64,000 nucleotides of DNA, taken from assembly GCA_002633005.1 (NCBI GenBank), contig NMRA01000006.1:1761359-1825358 (forward strand), written 5' to 3'. Origin of the DNA: Phoronis australis (Eukaryota; Phoronida; Phoronidae). A program made the translations under genes and the position numbers. Positions 12,601-27,600 of this stretch are shown here, one piece after another; within the stretch, counting starts at the first letter, position 1, and each line of letters begins with the position of its first letter. The notes under the pieces are model-generated. The model was not told where the DNA came from. It was given only the letters and a program-made list of their open reading frames with translations, and ran no database searches.

Positions 12601-15600
12601 TATGACAAAAAGGCAATATCATTTTGAAAGCGTAAATATGGCCTGGGGAAGAAAGGTGTTTTTGACACAAGAACATGGTTTAGAGTTGCTTTAAAATCCC
12701 GTGAAACCGTGGTCCTTTCTTATGTGAAGAGATCCCATGCAACCGTGGTCCTTGTTTGTGTGAAGAGACCCTTTGCAACCGTTGTTCTTTCTTGTGTGAA
12801 GAGATCGCGTTCTACCGCAGCCCTAGTTTGTGTGAAGAGATGGCGTGCGTCATCCAGTCGGTGGTTACGATTTTTTGTTGGTCGTGTATTGGTTCAGTTC
12901 ACTTGAATATTAATCTTTCACGATCAGGGGAATGTAAGAGTGCCAAGCTTATTCTGTAGTGCTGTTTGTTTTGGTCAAAATGTCAGTTTGTTATGGTATA
13001 AAGTCATTAATTTTGGACATTTTTACACTGTAATCATATGAGTAAACACCCAAGGCATTCAAGTTACGAAACTCAAAAATGTGCATGAGCCAAAAGGACC
13101 ATTTCACGTCTTCTTGATGAAGGATTGAGTATTTCCCCGCCTGAGTATGTCCAGGTGCTGCAGAAAATGACTGTTTGTTACTTAAAGGAAAACGAGCTGC
13201 ATACTTGGTCATTTTGGAATCTAAAATTATCGTGAGATGGACGCACGTGTAGACACAGGAAGTTGTGATCATGTAGATTGATAGTGGACATCAATCCAAT
13301 CATGGGTATTTAAAAGTGAAGATTTACAAATTTCCGAGGTTGACATTAAGCCGAACGTGTGTTTGGTGAATGAGAAACATAAAGGCTCTTGGAAATTTTT
13401 CAAAAAAATTGTTTTACAATGGATAGTTTTCCTTATGAAGGTATTCTCATAATTTGTACCTCCTTTTGTTTACATTTTTAGTGATCAGTCCTCTAAGTTT
13501 CTTGGAAAGCGTTAAAAATTATTGAATTCCTGCTGTTAGTTAAAATTTCTCCAACAATTGGTAGCAATATGTTGTCTCTGATATTTAGTATTCAAGGGTT
13601 CTGTTGTACTCTTAAAAGTTCTGCTGATTGATTCATTCGCTGTTGTAAAGCAGGGTTTTCGTAGAAACTGTTCTTATTTTAGTTATAACAATAAAATGAA
13701 AAACATCACCTATGTGTTATTTCAGATGGCGAGTCCAGGCCACCTGTCAAAAAGGAAGGCCCGATGGACGTTTTCCTGCGTACTAGCCCGAGAAAGTCGA
13801 CACAACCCACCAAGCCCACAGCGGCTAGTGCTACTCCTATCAAGAAGAAAGAGATCAGTGCTGCAGATTTCTTTGGGACTTCAAGTGTGAAACGAGAAGA
13901 AAAGAAACCAACAACGTTAAAGAAGAAGGTGATATTGCTGAGATTTCTAGCTGTGATATTTCCTCTTGTGTAGCACCTGGTGTTTTATTCATGTGATATT
14001 GCAGATATTTCTAGCAGTGATATATTATTTTGTATAATGTTTTATATTTATTTGTGACTTTTTAGATTTTTAGCCGTGACTTTCTGGTGTTCATTTTTAT
14101 GCGCCCACATATTTATATGTGGACGCATTATGCCGTCATCTCTGTCCATCCGGGCAGCGTCCGTCCGTACGGCGTCCGGCCGGCGTCTGCTGTTCTAACT
14201 CCAAAACCGTTTGACGTATGTTCAGGAAATTTTGAACATGTGTTCCTTTCATGGATGGGACGGCATGAGCAAACTTTCGGACGGATTTTAGTTTTTTACG
14301 CTTACCTCTATATCTTCAAAGGTCTTCAGCGTATTTTCATACAGTTTTGCATGTAGGCATCTATTAGTAAGATGACGCTATGCTTCCGTTTTCGGATAGA
14401 TTCGACATAATTTGTGCCACCCAGTGGCCATTTTTACTGTTTTTGAGTCTGTTTTTAGGCATCCACCGCTCTATCAACCAAACCGCTCTAAGGATGATTG
14501 TGGAAATTGGCATGTATGTTCTTACTATGAAGAGGACGGCTGACGATGATTTTCCGACTATTTCGATGATTGTGGCGCCTCCTAGTGGCAGCTTTTATCT
14601 CCTAAACCGTCAGTAGAATCTTGACTGAATTTAGTAAGTGCATTTGTATGATGTTGACAAAGGACGACGATGACTCTCGGAGGGATTTGACTACTGGTGT
14701 GCCCCCTGGTGGCAATTTTATTTGTTTACATTAACCTCTGTTTGTTCAAAGGTCCTCAACGTATTTTCAAAAAATTTGGCGTACAGGCTTCTGTTAGTGT
14801 GGTGACGCTATCTTTGTGTTATCAGATGGATTCGACTTAGTTTGCGTCACCTAGTGGCCATTCGTACTGTTTTGAGTCTGTTTTTTGGCGTCCACCCCTC
14901 TATCAACCAAATCGCTTTCATGGCATGTATGTTTTTACTATGAAGTGGACGGCTGACTATGATTTTTCGATGACTTCAGCTATTGTGGCGCCTCCTGGTG
15001 GCAGTTTCATTTTTTTTGTGCCCATGGCTGTATCTCTTAAACCATTTGCAGGATCTTTACTAAATTTAAAAAGTGTATTTATATGATGTTGACAAAGAAC
15101 AACGACGACTTTCGGACGGATCTGTCTACTGGTGTGCCCCTGGTGGCAATTTTAGATTTTACGTTTGCCTCTGTCTTCAAGGGTTGTCAACGGATTTTCA
15201 TAAAATTTCGAATACAGGCGTCTGTTGGTGAGATGATGCTATCCTCCCGTTTTTGGATGGAATCGAGGTATTTTGCGCCACCTAGAGGCCATTTTTGCTG
15301 TTTTCAAGTCTGTTTTTTGGCGTCCACCCCTCTATTAAGCAAATCATTCTAAGGATGGTTTGAAAATTGGCGTTTATGTTCTCAGTGTGAAGAGGACGGT
15401 TGACGATGACGACTTTAACTACTATGGCATCACCAATTTGTTTTACACCGCTGCTGTATCTCCTAAACCTACCGCTGGATATTTATTAAATTTAGTAGGT
15501 GTATTGATATGAAGCTAACAACAGACAATGACGACTTTCAGGTGGATCCATTGAACACTGTTCCCCCTAGTGGCAATTTCATTTTATTCTGTTTTATTTT

Positions 15601-18600
15601 GTTTCTCTGAAGTTCTGTGACAGATTTCTATGAAATTTGGTGAATAGCTTTCTAGTAATTAGCTATGACACGTTCCCATTTTCGGATGGATTGTACGTTT
15701 TTGCGCCATCTATTGGCCATTTTTATGACACAAATAAATAACCCTAAAAGCACACCATTTGCAATGCATTCGTGGGTGCATTTCAACGTTCCGCATTGCT
15801 CTTGTTTATATTTTTATTGTATCAGTTGCGATATGACTGAAATTTCTCGAAGTGATGTACTGCTTTTGTAGCACTTAATGATCTGTTTGTTGTGATAGTT
15901 TTGTGATTTCCATCATTGATAGAATCCCTGGTATTTATGTAACCCTTAATACATTATCATCGGTTATGTAACTGAGGTTTCACGTCATCATTTTTAACAA
16001 CTGTTTGCAGACTGACGTGGAAGATGACGTTGAGGAGATTCATGATGACGACGATTTCCAAAAGACACTAGAACAGTTGAATGAAACAGATGTCTTAAAA
16101 GACACTCCAATTAAGAAGGTGCATATTTTAAAGTATCCCGCTGAATCTGCAGAGCCACTTCCATGGCAAGTGATAAAGGCATGCACCACTGCCTTTGCTA
16201 GTACTGTATCAGCTAACAAAGTCTTCTCTAGGGTCCATGTCTGGCCAAACAATTCTATGATGTAACACAGTTTTCTCTCCGAAACTCGCAATAAATTTTA
16301 TAGCCTTTAACTACTGTGAACAAGGGGAAGGGGACATGGGTTTATTGACGAAAAAATGAAAATGCAGAGTAGCAAATGTTTAAAGTTTCCAGCAAAACAT
16401 TCCGTTCAAAATTAGGTTAAAGTAGCTCTTCGGGATAAGATTATGTTTTGTGGGAGAAGATCGTATATGAAGCTATTGCAATAAAATGCATCTCCACAAG
16501 TTCATTTATTGTGAGAACATTTAATTCAGTGAAGTGTGTTCATCTTTTGGGGTACTGCTATGATTTGATCTGTCATTGTCATTAGAGTTTTGACCAGACA
16601 TAACAGAGCCTTTGCTATTCCTCCCATTAGCCTTATTGCTGTGGATAATTTGTTTGAGTTATCCAATGAGGTGGGTCCAGCTAGGCTAGATGTCAACAGT
16701 TCATACTCTAATGATGAAAACACATCAGCCCACGTGACATAACTTGTTCTGGTAATAGACTGGGTGTGACTAGATAGCCACAAGTTAGTCTCTAGGTCAG
16801 TCTCGACTGTCTTCACCCAGCAGGATAATTCTGGTTTTGTTGTTGTGTTTGCGAGTCTGGCAACTCAATAGTTTCTCTGCCTTTAAAAGCTGAAATTGTG
16901 GTTGTTTTAGAGAAAAGGTGAGGATGAACTCATCATTGAAGATACTCCTGACAGGAAAAGGCCCAAACGAAGTTGTACAACTCCTGTAAAGATAATCGCC
17001 GAAACCCCAAAAGTGTCACCTAAAGTAAGTTTATGAGTATTGTGTCGAAAGTTATGTTCATTAGAATACTTGGTAACCCATTTTGGTTGTGTTAGTGAAG
17101 AAGGTCATTTCATTTGATGTGGATTGTTAGGACAATAAGATAAGACTGACAATTCTTCTTAAAGTCACGTGGGGGAGAAAAGTGGTTTTCTTAGAATGGC
17201 TCCTGCGTAGATTCGGTCCACGAATCTTAGCGGTTGCAACCAAACGCTTTACTGACTGAGCTAAACATCGCTCGATAAATGACGAGGTAATTGGAAGCGT
17301 ATTTAACCAGGCTTGATTTCGGTAAATGCCTGACAGACGACAGCAATAATTGGTGTGTTCAATTTCACACTTGCGGAATTACTTCTACGATAGCCATTTC
17401 ACAGGCAAAAGTCAAATAAAACAACTGGTGTAATGTAGGTAACATACTGTTTGTGAGTTTCAGCTATGCGGGTTGTATTAACCATGTTTTGGAACCTGGA
17501 AATCTTTGTAGAGCTAAATGTCCTGACTATCATATGTTATGGGGTGTTGTTTATTCACAGCATAAGTGATTCAAAGGATTAACCCGGATGCATTCAGTAT
17601 TTATTCAGTATTTAAAGTGTCTAAAAATTGTTTTTAATCTTGTAGAAAACCCCTGTCAAGTCAAAGCAGAAGACACCAGTCAAGACAGATCCTAAAGATA
17701 AACAACCAACGCCTGTGAAGACTTTGTCTGTGCAGTCGCCTGCCAAGCGTACCAGTGTCAAATCGGAGGAAACGGTGTCCAAACAGACCCCCTCTAAATC
17801 TCATGATCCTGCGGTAAGTTGCGTCAGTGTTGATGTGCTTTTCAAAACACGTACACTCGATTCGTTTTCGAGCGAGCAAACATTATGATGTCAATAGTTC
17901 TCGGTGATTTGCCTGTTGTACTTGATGTGTAGTATAGTACAGGACAAAAGGAAACGGACAAAATACCATTTTCTCCTCATGACTCATGACGGCTAATTAT
18001 GGTAGCAGCAAAAATGACTGGTAATGACTTTCATATCGGCAAAATTCTACTTACAGAATGACTTAGCTACCTTTCTACCTTTTCTGTTAATTTTTGATCA
18101 TGAGGGAAGACACCGGGTTTTCCCGCGTTTCGCACTAATTTTTTTGTTTTAGTTGTCTGGTTAGTGGCTGGATGTAGTTTTCTTTGTGTGTGTGGGTGAT
18201 CAGTTACTTATCTATGATGTTTTCTTCATGATTACCCTTTATGGATCTTCCCTGAATATGTCTCGTGAGAGACAAAGTGCGGGACAGCTGAATTGTTTAT
18301 ATTCTCGTTATGTGATTTGAATATGAAGCCTGTAATATTTACTTTTTGTGCTTTCCTAACTGCTATGAGCCTGGGTCATCGTTTTCATCAACTAGCACCT
18401 GATGCGAGATCAGCCTACTGCCAATTAGAACATTTATTTAATAAGGCCATTAAAAACAAATGGAACGTCATGCTCAACAAAACTCATCTCAACATTTCAA
18501 AGCATATTCTGACTCTCAAACTCCTCTCCCTGTGTCAGTTTGTAAATTTTGATAATGTAGGAGGGTCCTATAGCAGGTAATGTGTTGTTACGTGTTCAGG

Positions 18601-21600
18601 TCCACATTCTGTGTTGCCAGGTACCCACAGACAGTGTGGAAAAACCAAAAGGAAGTGCCTACAGGGGATACTTGACTCGAGGAGGTCCCACGGCCTTGGG
18701 GTCAAAAGAGATACCCACAGTAAGTTTGTGTAATTTGAATGTTGGATTCTACCTGACAAGTAAGCCACTGGGTGGCATTGTTACATGCCTGCATCATATA
18801 GTTCACGGCAACAAATGGAAAAGTGTCCATTTTCTTAAAGGAGACGGGCAAACTTGAAAACTTAATTCACAAAGAGCCTGTCGATCGCTAACCGGTCTCT
18901 CGTGTTTTTAGCTCAGTTGTTTTGTGCAGTGGGCCAACCATGAGGCCTTCACACATCTGATTCACCACAAATGATATCGGACCACCTGCACGTTTTTTGT
19001 ATTATCCTGACAATGATCATATTATCTATTGCTTACGGTGTATATGACACTTTTGACTATTGAATTTATTTGTAACTTAGACCAAGAGTTCTGTATAGAA
19101 TATATGTTGTTGCAACAACTCGTTAATAAGCTTTTTGTAATGCGTCATTAATAAAACTGTCACAAGCATAACATTAATCACCAGGTTTTGAAAATAGTTT
19201 AGTATTGCTTGCTTCAACTAGTAAATTAATCTTTTTGTCAGGGTCAGGAAAATTGTATGGAAGGTCTAACTTTTGTCATCACTGGTGTTCTCGACTCGAT
19301 TGAGCGAGATGAAGCTCGCAGTCAGATTGAGCGATACGGAGGTAAGGTGACAGGATCCATTAGCAAAAAGACCAGCTATGTTGTCGTCGGTCGGGAGGCC
19401 GGTGAGAGCAAGTTAGCTAAAGCAAAACAGTTTGGTACCAAGGAAATCGACGAAGATGGCCTGTTTGAGTTGATCAAGACTCTACCTGGGAAAAAATCAA
19501 AATACGAGATTCAAGCAGAGGAGGCTGCCGCCAAGGTATACTGCATTCCACTCTATTTAGCTGACTAAAAAAACAAATACTAAATAAGGCCTTCTGCTTT
19601 CGTAAAATTGGTCTCATAATTCTCCTTACGATGGTAGGGTTCTATTTCAGTTAGCAACTCAAGTGACAGGCAATGTGTAGACTTCCCATTTTGGAATTTG
19701 CAGTTTTGGGGTTCACCAATGCTTACAAATTCTGAAGTATTTTCTTAATGAGTGGCTGGTGGTTTGGATGTTTTTGTTGATAACGGAAATAAAATCCTTT
19801 CACGGAATGGAATATTACTAGACTGATTTTATAGGGATAAAAGGCCTAATTTGAACCTCATTTTTAGCCAGCTAAACAGAGTGAAATACATCTTTGATTT
19901 GAGTGGTTAATTTACTCTTTGTTTCTGGAATGACTTAAAAAACATATTTTACAATCTGATAGTTTTGAGCGAATACTGGAGAATGAAAATGCTTAACCTT
20001 AATCCCCTAAGATTTAGTATGTTGCATTTCTGGAAACAAACGTGGAAGACCGCATTATGTCTGGCACCTGACACGTTATGTTGCAAAATGAATTTGTGAC
20101 ATTGGGACTTAATGGCTGTTCAGTAGTTGTCCAAATCAAGTTTTTGACGAAAGACTAGTTCATGTGAGCTTGAATATGGAGAAAAAAAGAAAAGTTCTCA
20201 TACTTCTGTCACGGTGTTTTTGGGACTTGCTGTATCAACCTCCATGTATTTTGCACTGTCGTACAGTCATCTGTTTGAAACTAACTGATTGAAATGTCTA
20301 AATCGCACTTTTTGCAAACAGGAGAAAGCATCAAAACCTGCTACATCAAAATATTTCAACACAAATTCGAGTAAAGTCAAATCTGAAGACAAGACCCAGA
20401 AAACGGAGACTGTGTCATCCTCTAGTCAGGCAACAAAATCACCTGGTGCTGCCTTCGGTGGAGCTGATGAGGAGGCACTGTTGTGGGTGGATAAGTTCAA
20501 GCCGCAGTCGATGAAGCAGATCATCGGTCAACAGGGAGACAAAAGTAATGCCAAGAAACTGCTACGCTGGCTCACCAGTTGGCATGCCAATAATTGGGGT
20601 CAAAAGGCAAAAGCCAAAGGTTAGTTTTGTTGTAGATTTTGAAACGGCTGTAGCCATTTTCTGTCATGTGCAAACCATACAATTTTCGTGGTTCCCCTCC
20701 CCCAAAATGTACAGGAAATATTTGGTATTTCCTGTCATAAGTTGATCTTAGATCACATGTGTTTGTATGGCATCAGTGATGTGGTTTGTCTTTAGTACAT
20801 CAGTGTGGCAAAATAAAACAAAATTGTTTTCAAACAATCCTTCGTGTATTTTGTTTCGTTTGAAACTGGCAAAGACTGTTAATTTTTGTGTCATATTTTC
20901 AACTATTTGAAAAACCATCCAAGCGGCTATAAACTGCCTTTTGTCAAAAAATTAACTTTGGATTTGGGCACTTACAATTATTAATGTTGTCTTAACATGG
21001 TCTTTTCTCAGATAAGACTTGATTTCTGGACATGGTCAGAACTGACACTTTTCTATTGCTTGAAATTGGGCTTGATAATGAGCTTTGTCTCCAGCATTAC
21101 CAAAATATCAGTTCTTCCCTTTCCCAGAAATCATTCCTCGTCCTAGTAAAGAACATGTTGTGACCATTTTTATTGGGGAAGTACCCTTAATAGAAAGCTA
21201 GTTTCTTTGACATTCAAAAACTGTTATATTGCCAGCAAATAAAGCATTGAATTTGTTTTCTTTTCACATCTGCATGATGTCAAAGCATGTGCTAGCAACA
21301 AACCTTGACCCCATCCCAAAAAAGTGTATTTGTGTACCTGAAAATGATCATAGTTTTATACAAACCTTCAGTTGATTTTTATCGGTTTTTCACGGTGACG
21401 TCATATTTACCTGTACTCACGAAATTAACTTTTTGAAAATGACATCATAACCAACTACACCAGCTCCACCTTATGGTTAATCATTATCAACAGAATGCTG
21501 AGTGTCCTCGTGGAAGTATTAATGCATGCCGTCTTTCTGCATTAAGTTCAAGAGGTATTGCTTTTTCACACTTGGTCGGTATCGGGGGGGAAAGCGAGAA

Positions 21601-24600
21601 GCCACGTTCACATGATGAGCAAACCAGAATGTGCTCTATCTTATCTTAGTGGAAATTTCTGGAAATAGTCTGCCTCTGTTGGTCACTTGGCAACACAAGT
21701 TGAAAATCTCCTTTGAATTAGTTAGCATTAGACATGGGTGACTTGGTGGAAGTGCATCCTCTCAACTGGTTTCATTGAGAATGGAATTGCCAAATTGTTT
21801 CTGTATGGATAGTTTTAGGTCATATGTCTTCTAAGTGCTCAGATCGAGAAATCTTTGAAAAATGTTTTCTATGTAAAATTTGCCTGCGTTGGAGGTGCGT
21901 GTGAGACTTTTAATGTTGGTTCCCTGTTCACCCTAATCCACTTCTTCTCATTTCGTTGACCCGTGCCAGCAACCAGACGTAAACCCTTGTTGTAGAATCT
22001 CATCCTTCAACCCTGGTTGTTGAAATCTACACCCTTGGAGATCACTTTTTTACTTGATATCACTTTGATTGAATAGTCGAAACAAAGTCTATTCTTATTG
22101 GACTCTTCAGCAAATTTTTTTACATTTAGTCTTTCAGTACATAGTTTTGGATGTTGGTTTATTTGCATCATGTTCTTGCTGTTATGTCTGCCTATATACA
22201 GTGCATGCGAAAACTTGGACAAAATGACAGAAAAGTAACTGTTATGATGACATTGTAAGTGGATTTGCTTGGCGGGTTTCCTAAATACTAGCGGAATTCA
22301 GTTTGTGAGGTTGGTCTGATTGGTTATTATCCGTTATGTTAGGGAAATGTAATTTTTATCATTTTGTTTTTGGCGTGTACTGCATATTACAGACATCTCA
22401 GTTTTGTCTTCTGGCATCCGCTTCTCTCTATTATATGAACTGCTGTGGAGATCCATTGTATTTCTCTTTAAGTGTACGCTAAAATAGAGCTGCTCAACTG
22501 GCACAACAATATAACACCGAGCTGGGCAATCAGCCAATTACCATGATCTTTTCAGATAGCCAGGCAGCAATAAAAGCCCTAAGGAAACCAAGGGCCTACT
22601 CTCCTTGTGTTAATGCTTGTCTTAATGTTTTTAACAAGCTTGCAATTGAAAGAACCGTCAATGTGCACTGGGTCAGGGCCCATGTGGGAATTGATGGCAA
22701 TGAGAATGCAGACAAACTCGCAAAGATAGGAGCAAGCATTCTGCACTTTGTGCCTGAACCTGCTATCCGTGTATCCTACGAATGCTGCAAGATGAGTGTA
22801 TGGAACTGGGTACATACCCAGTCAGCAGCCCAGTGGGCATCACTTAACTCTTGCAGAGAGACCAAGGAGAATTTTCCCAACCTGATCAAACCAAAAGGTT
22901 CAAAAAATTTGAGTCTATACAGATTGGGCGTAAGACAGGTCATTCAAATTTTGGCGGGCCTCTGTAACCTAGCCCCGACACAGACATATTACTGGGCATA
23001 TGGGGAGCCCAGTGTGTCCCGAGTGTGGTACTGACGTAGAATCCCCTAAACACCTGGTAGAGTCTTGCCCAGCTTTTTATATAGGCAACCTACTGGATGG
23101 CACTGTTACATGCTTACAACGACTTACAGTGGATGGCAACAAATGGAAATATCTGTCCGTTTCCTTAAAGGAGACTGGTAGATTTGAAAACTTCCTTCAC
23201 GAAGAACCAAAATGGGGCTCTCGTGCTTAAGCTCAGGTGTTTTGTGCAATGGGCCAAACCATGGGGCCTGCGCACGTCTGATGCACCGCAAATGACATCA
23301 GGCCACCTGCACTGTTTTGTTTTAAGATAGTGAAGGAGGTATATTGCTGTGATTGGGTCCTGTGGATGTTGGCTATAACGTTTATGCTAGAGTTTTATGA
23401 TTATTGACAAACAGTTGCCACTGTACACATTGTGTCCGTTACTCTGTAATGGTGTTGTGAGAAAAGGAATGAAATGCAGTGTGAGTGTGTCTACTTGTTA
23501 ATAAACACGATTAATGGAACTATAACATTAACATTGTGCATAAAAAAATTAAAAGTTCAAATTTCTGTCAGCTCTCATTGTGCAATTATGTAGTAGTCTT
23601 TTGTCAAAAATGAATAAGTAAGTGAAGTCATAGTTACAAGATAATTGCCATTACGTAATTTATGCTGGTCAGCAGACAGTGGCCTGTGCTTGATTCTAAA
23701 ATTTCAATCGAGGTATACTGAATTTTTTTTAAGTAAAGGCTAAAAGTTGAAGTATAACCCTTGTGAACAAAACCATACAAGTTATGGCTGGATGAGGTGA
23801 TGTGATTTTCAACACTAAGGAATTCTAAAGCGTGCTGTTTGTAATTTTAGAATGTTTTCTTTTACCTTTAGCCTATTAACAAGGAGTGGTCTAAACAGCT
23901 GTTTATCTTCTATTGAGATAACAAATGACTGAGGTAAATTGTTTTAGCACCTCAGGTATTGGCCTCGTGGCTTAGTTGGTTAAAGCGCCTGTCTAGTACT
24001 ATGAGTTGGCTAGATTAGGAAACAGGAGATCGCGTGTTCGAATCACGCCGAGGCCTACTTTTTATTTTTGAATTTTCCCGTGTTTTTCATTGAGGAATCT
24101 AGTTGACAATAATTATGTTAACGTATTATGCTCATAGAGGTCACTTTCATCATGGTTAGCAGTAAATGTTTTTTTTATATTATTCGATGGACGTAGCAAT
24201 TTACGCGAAAAAATCAAATGTTCAGTTTGCGATTCTGAAAGCACATCTAGGGATAGTGCCCTTAATCGTGCAAAGTCAAATATTTTAAATAGTGTAGTAC
24301 ATAATTTCAATTATTAAAATACCTGCATCCATAAAATGTTGACCCATGTTAAAATCACTATTTTACCACTTGGAGTCATTAATTGCAAAGGAAATCCCAG
24401 TCTTGATTTGTGGTAAAAAAAATTTATCTAGTATTTAGGCCTGACCATGCGAGTCATTTTGGGGAATTTTTCCAGAGTATTTTCCGGTAAATTTTTGTCG
24501 AGTGAGCAAAAGTAATCTACAATTTCTTTCATTTGTGCAAAACACTTGTAAAGTAACGGGAAAAATACAAAATGGCTGTCACAAATGAGCCATATGTATA

Positions 24601-27600
24601 ATTGCAGTTTGTCATGGTTAGATATATCATATCAAGAGGGATGAATTTACCCAATATTTTGTTCTAATAATCAGCTTTTCAAATTCCCCTTGCTTGACAT
24701 ATTCTATTCAAGCAAGACTGTACTTGCCTCTGTACATTACATTCTTATTGGAAGACATTTTCTCAACTGATCAGATTTTCCTATTCCTCAGGTTATTTAG
24801 ATAACAAATGAGAATGAGATGTTCTTGGATTGAATAATGATAAATCATCCATTGATACGAGTTTTTGTGCCCCCACAAAAAATTATGGTCGCGTAGTCAC
24901 GATCCCAATCGTATTCTGTTGTCTTTCTTTGTCAGTTGATTGTCCATTCATAATTATCAAAGCAGCTTGACAGATAATGACAAAACTTGACACTGAGTTG
25001 TAAGATGCACATGTATCAGTTGATTATCGCACAGATATAACTGCAGCAGGACCCCCTGTTGGCCATTTCAGTTTGAGTGTACAATGTTATTGAATTCGCT
25101 GGGTTTTGATGGAACTTAATTCTAGGACTGAGATGTGATGGCACCAATTGTTTATCGGACAGATTGGACCACCATTGCACCCTGTGTTGGCCATTTTGTT
25201 TTTTAACAGATTTGTTGTTTTTTGGTGTTGTTGAGGACTGAGATGTGATGGCACCAATTGTTTATCGGACAGATTGGACCACCATTGCACCCTGTGTTGG
25301 CCATTTTAGTTTTTAACAGATTTGTTGTTTTTTTGGTGTTGTTGAAATTTTTTTGACTGGTCCATTACAGAAGGGTGTACATCTGCAATGTGCAGTACCA
25401 CTCTATTTCCAGCTTTGATATCATAGTGGCAAAATGAGTATGTTATACCGTATTACATCAATTTAACAAACACCCTTAGAAGCATACTTGTAGTGGTGTA
25501 GTTGTGCATTTCAATGCCTTGCATTGATCGTTTTTCTTGCCCATCCTAAATTAAGGATTAGTGTGAATCCATCTAGCACCCGTTTCATGAAGAGTGACTT
25601 ACGACTTCAGACAGAAATTTAGCCTTATGCTTCCACAATTTCTGATTAAAAGTTTACTCAAGTAATTATGACTTATGAGCGCATCACAGTCTAAAATAAT
25701 TTTTAAAAATTCTCTTTGTTACTAGCAGTTATGTGCATATTCTCGGAGACTTTGTACTTTTGCTTAGTGAAGCTTGATTATTTTTCAAAAATAATTGCAT
25801 GGAGCACAAGAGCACTTTTCATGAAACAGGCCCCTGGTCTCACTAAGTTTCTGGCGTGTGATACTTGAATGTCTCGTTTTTATTTCAGCGTGGGGCACTA
25901 AGGACGAGTGGGGGGTTTCCTGTAAGGCTGCTCTACTGTCAGGGCCCCCTGGTGTTGGCAAAACAACTACAGCCACCCTGGTGTGCAAGGTTGGTATTGT
26001 TCACTACAAAAATTGATTGATCTATTACTTGGAGCTTGTTTCTTGTGTCTGTAGCCAAAAATTTATTTTTTTTTTTTGGCTTTTAGTGTGCTCCCGAGCA
26101 TGCTACGGATTTCTCTTTTTTAGCTTCAAGTTGTAAATAGTTTTTCTGACGTTCAGCCTTAGCCTGATTTTGTGAAACAAGCTGAAACATCCGTAGACTG
26201 ATTTTTAAGCTAAAGACAATAGATTGTTCAAGAAATAGCCCCCTGGAGTTTTGTCATTGCAGTAGCACAGTCACTGATTGGGACGATCTGTGGATTGTAA
26301 ATCAAGAAAAAGCAAAAATTGTTTGTGCTTTCGTCGTCATATTACTTGCTACTTCAGCTATCTACTATTGGTTTTCAGGAGGCAGGTTTCTCGTTTGTTG
26401 AACTTAATGCTTCGGACACTCGCTCTAAGAAGAGTCTTCAACAAGAGGTGGCGCTTTCTGTGGACAACCACACACTAGTTGACTTTTTTGGAAGTAAGCA
26501 AATTTGGGAAATGAAAGAATGTTGTGCTTAGTGAATTTAATCATTATTGCACGAGTTTAGAATGTGTTGTTTTGCTTTTACCAAGTTTATTGTAATGTTG
26601 TAAAACGCAGTTAGTAATTGTTGTCATAAATTCAAATCAGTTCCTGGTGACAAACCTGTATGTTGCATTTTATGGCATACGAAGGCTACGTGACCTTGGA
26701 AACAGAAAATTCTTTTAAAATACCGCGATCATGACTTTTTGGGTGATATCACTTTTTGAAAATACGTGAATATGATTATGGTTACATGTAAAAATGCCTC
26801 AATTTAGGAAAGTTTCTTCAGCTTGATAACATAATTTGTAGTTGGCGTAAAAGGTGAAATTTCTATTATTTTGACTTAAAGTAATGACTTCATTTGAAAT
26901 TGGTCATTAGTCCAATTTTAAGGAATTACTATATTCTCAATTTTGGAAATAAGGAATTTTTACTGATCTGTAGGTGTGCTCTCGTTCAGTTGACGTTACA
27001 ACTGATGAAATGTCCCATTTTCAGAACAAAAACAAAGTTCAGATGTTGGTCAGAAGCATTGTCTGATAATGGATGAAATCGATGGCATGGCAGGAAATGA
27101 AGACCGCGGAGGCCTGGCAGTAAGTGACGTGATCTATTGTAGTGTGTTGCATCATCTTGTCTGTATTAGACGTCTGGTTCTTTTAAAAACAATTGGCTAT
27201 AGCCAGTAGTCAGGAATTAGCCTTGGTTCACTTGGAGAGCTTTTCAGTTTCAGGTTTAGACGTTTATCTGTGACTTTTTGTGTGAAAATCAATTTCACAG
27301 AAGATAAAGACATTGTCATTAATCACAGGCTTAGACAGCAACTAGTTGTCCAATTTCCTTAATTTTGAAGCATACGTGTGAGCCTCAAATTAGACATTTG
27401 ATGAAACATTTTCTTTCCAGGAAGTTGTGAATTTGATCAAAACCTCCAAGATACCCATCATCTGTATGTGCAATGATCGTAACAACCCCAAGATGAGGAC
27501 GTTATCCAACTACTGCTTTGATCTGCGCTTTCAGAAGCCCAGAGTGGAACAGATTAAGGTAACCCCTCTTCTAAGTACTAGTCACCCGTTTTCGATGTTT

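Noticed and set aside
12709-12959. Cys/Lys-repeat peptides with CVKR motif
   Set aside because: Produced by a 36 bp minisatellite in an RFC1 intron; no splice signals keep it in the message.
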